Shown here in pieces: positions 63,222 through 64,000 of a DNA stretch of 64,000 nt. Both the position numbers and the translations under genes were made by a program. How positions within the stretch are numbered: the stretch's first letter is position 1; every line of letters begins with the position of its first letter. Source of the DNA: Gemmobacter lutimaris (GTDB lineage Bacteria; Pseudomonadota; Alphaproteobacteria; Rhodobacterales; Rhodobacteraceae); the NCBI RefSeq assembly GCF_003570715.1, contig NZ_QXXQ01000015.1, forward strand, positions 1 through 64,000. The letters run 5' to 3'. The notes below the pieces were generated by a model. It ran no database searches and had not been told where the DNA came from. It saw only the letters and a program-made list of their open reading frames with translations.

Positions 63222-63925
63222 CGCGTTGTCATGCGATAGCCGCGCCGGTGGCTGAGGGTGACAAGCGTAATCGCAGCGTTTTGCCACCATGTCGCGCGTT
63301 CGACGCAGAACACCGGCTCGCCAAGTTTGTGGTCAAGGTGCGTAACGGTGATTGCATCAGCGGCAGACGCCAAAAAGCTGATCTCCACCTCGGAAAACGG
63401 GACCGTCGCAACTAGCCACTCATTCGGGCCGATCGCGGCAAAGTCCTGCTGTAACGCTTGCGGCAGCGCCGCGCCGTTAATCCAGCGGTCCTCAAGCTGA
63501 AAGGCTTCGCCATTGGCAGAGTGCAAGCATACCAGATGAACCACTTCACTGCCGACCGAGAGGTTCATCCGTGCGCGCAGCCATTCCGGGGCTGCAAGGA
63601 TTTCGCGACTGACCAACGCATACCGGTAAGACGCGCCGGTCTTTTCGACTTCCGCGCGCACAATGGGCATCTCAAAGCGCGCTTGCCGGATCGGTGCCAT
63701 GCGAACCCGTGTTCCGGCTTTACGCTTTCGGTCCAGAAAACCAAGCTCTGACACTTCGCGCAGGGCGCGGTTCATCGTCGTGCGCGAACACCTAAATTCC
63801 TCGGCCAATTCCACTTCGCCGGGCAGCAGGGTTCCGGGGCCCCAGGGGCCTTCGGTGATGCGCTGCAGGATTTCTGCCATGACCTCCCTGAAGGTGGTCT
63901 TCTCAAAGATCGGTGTTGTCGCCAT
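63215..63925 (-). CDS. GntR/HutC-family regulator with UTRA domain
   Basis: A 236-residue regulator. N-terminal winged helix: GPGTLLPGEVELAEEFRCSR then TTMNRALREVSELGFLDRKR (about 29-68), and a C-terminal UTRA ligand-binding domain (AFQLEDRWINGAALPQALQQ and FLASAADAITVTHLDHKLGE). It resembles HutC, the histidine utilisation repressor, but no hut gene is in the window. Its end overlaps the AraC fragment by 7 nt. The start region (63926-64000) holds TTATGTGTACGCTTAAG-like sequence that could be an operator. Confidence 0.88.
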   Translation of the reverse strand: MATTPIFEKTTFREVMAEILQRITEGPWGPGTLLPGEVELAEEFRCSRTTMNRALREVSELGFLDRKRKAGTRVRMAPIRQARFEMPIVRAEVEKTGASYRYALVSREILAAPEWLRARMNLSVGSEVVHLVCLHSANGEAFQLEDRWINGAALPQALQQDFAAIGPNEWLVATVPFSEVEISFLASAADAITVTHLDHKLGEPVFCVERATWWQNAAITLVTLSHRRGYRMTTRY

Positions 63926-64000
63926 TCAGGTCTGCCTCTTGGCCCCGTGTGAAACCCTTGATAAGGTTATGTGTACGCTTAAGGCAAGGATTGGTCCCAT

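Overview
The window looks like part of a repABC replicon (large plasmid or chromid) of a GC-rich alphaproteobacterium, most likely a Paracoccus-like Rhodobacterales member. The evidence is a complete repABC operon on the minus strand (about 11.9-15.5 kb) with a countertranscribed RNA between repB and repC and parS-like palindromes beside repC, together with plasmid housekeeping genes, Rhodobacterales-style betaine catabolism genes and a high GC content throughout. The genus is an inference. No rRNA, tRNA or CRISPR array was seen.

Layout. 0-11.8 kb: plasmid accessory genes, nearly all on the minus strand: DUF932 antirestriction-like protein, a short RadC, single-strand DNA-binding protein, a very large ParB-like protein, several small unknowns, an H-NS-like silencer (plus strand) and a RloC/PrrC-like AAA_13 ATPase that is a candidate antiphage anticodon nuclease. 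Four of these genes share a 5' leader hairpin with a GAGAG(T/A)GGC-type loop that resembles the published radC RNA motif. 11.9-15.5 kb: replication and partition. 15.7-21.7 kb: maintenance and mobile genes (orphan AbrB-type antitoxin, DUF4143 ATPase, serine recombinase, Phd-VapC toxin-antitoxin pair, tyrosine recombinase, DUF1403 plus ScpB). 21.7-22.3 kb: decayed sequence.

22.3-41.9 kb: two divergent operons around an RpiR regulator and a 9-bp-arm inverted-repeat operator. The left arm encodes a ProVWX betaine importer, a Rieske oxygenase, an aldehyde dehydrogenase and a carboxymuconolactone-decarboxylase-like protein. The right arm encodes a dimethylglycine-dehydrogenase-type FAD/GcvT enzyme, a medium-chain reductase, a DddQ-like cupin, three tandem enolase-superfamily enzymes, a class III aminotransferase, ETF beta and alpha, a truncated ABC permease remnant, a ferredoxin and a ferredoxin reductase. 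Together they fit uptake, racemisation and oxidative demethylation of an N-methylated amino-acid betaine: ferredoxin and its reductase would feed the Rieske enzyme, and ETF would drain the FAD demethylase. The exact substrate is not fixed by the sequence.

42.2-49.1 kb: a second betaine-like catabolic operon on the minus strand (aldehyde dehydrogenase, M19 dipeptidase-like protein, BCCT transporter, a 557-residue unknown, DUF3726 and RidA), with a divergent LysR gene. 50.0-59.2 kb: a compact opine-type operon: LysR gene, three-subunit amino acid/opine oxidase, polar amino acid ABC importer, RidA, arginase and ornithine cyclodeaminase. Its gene content parallels the nopaline/octopine catabolic regions of Agrobacterium Ti plasmids. 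59.3-62.7 kb: two copies of a 1,688-bp ISL3-family insertion sequence that appear identical, 57 bp apart, the second truncating an AraC-family regulator. 63.2-64.0 kb: a GntR/HutC-type regulator.
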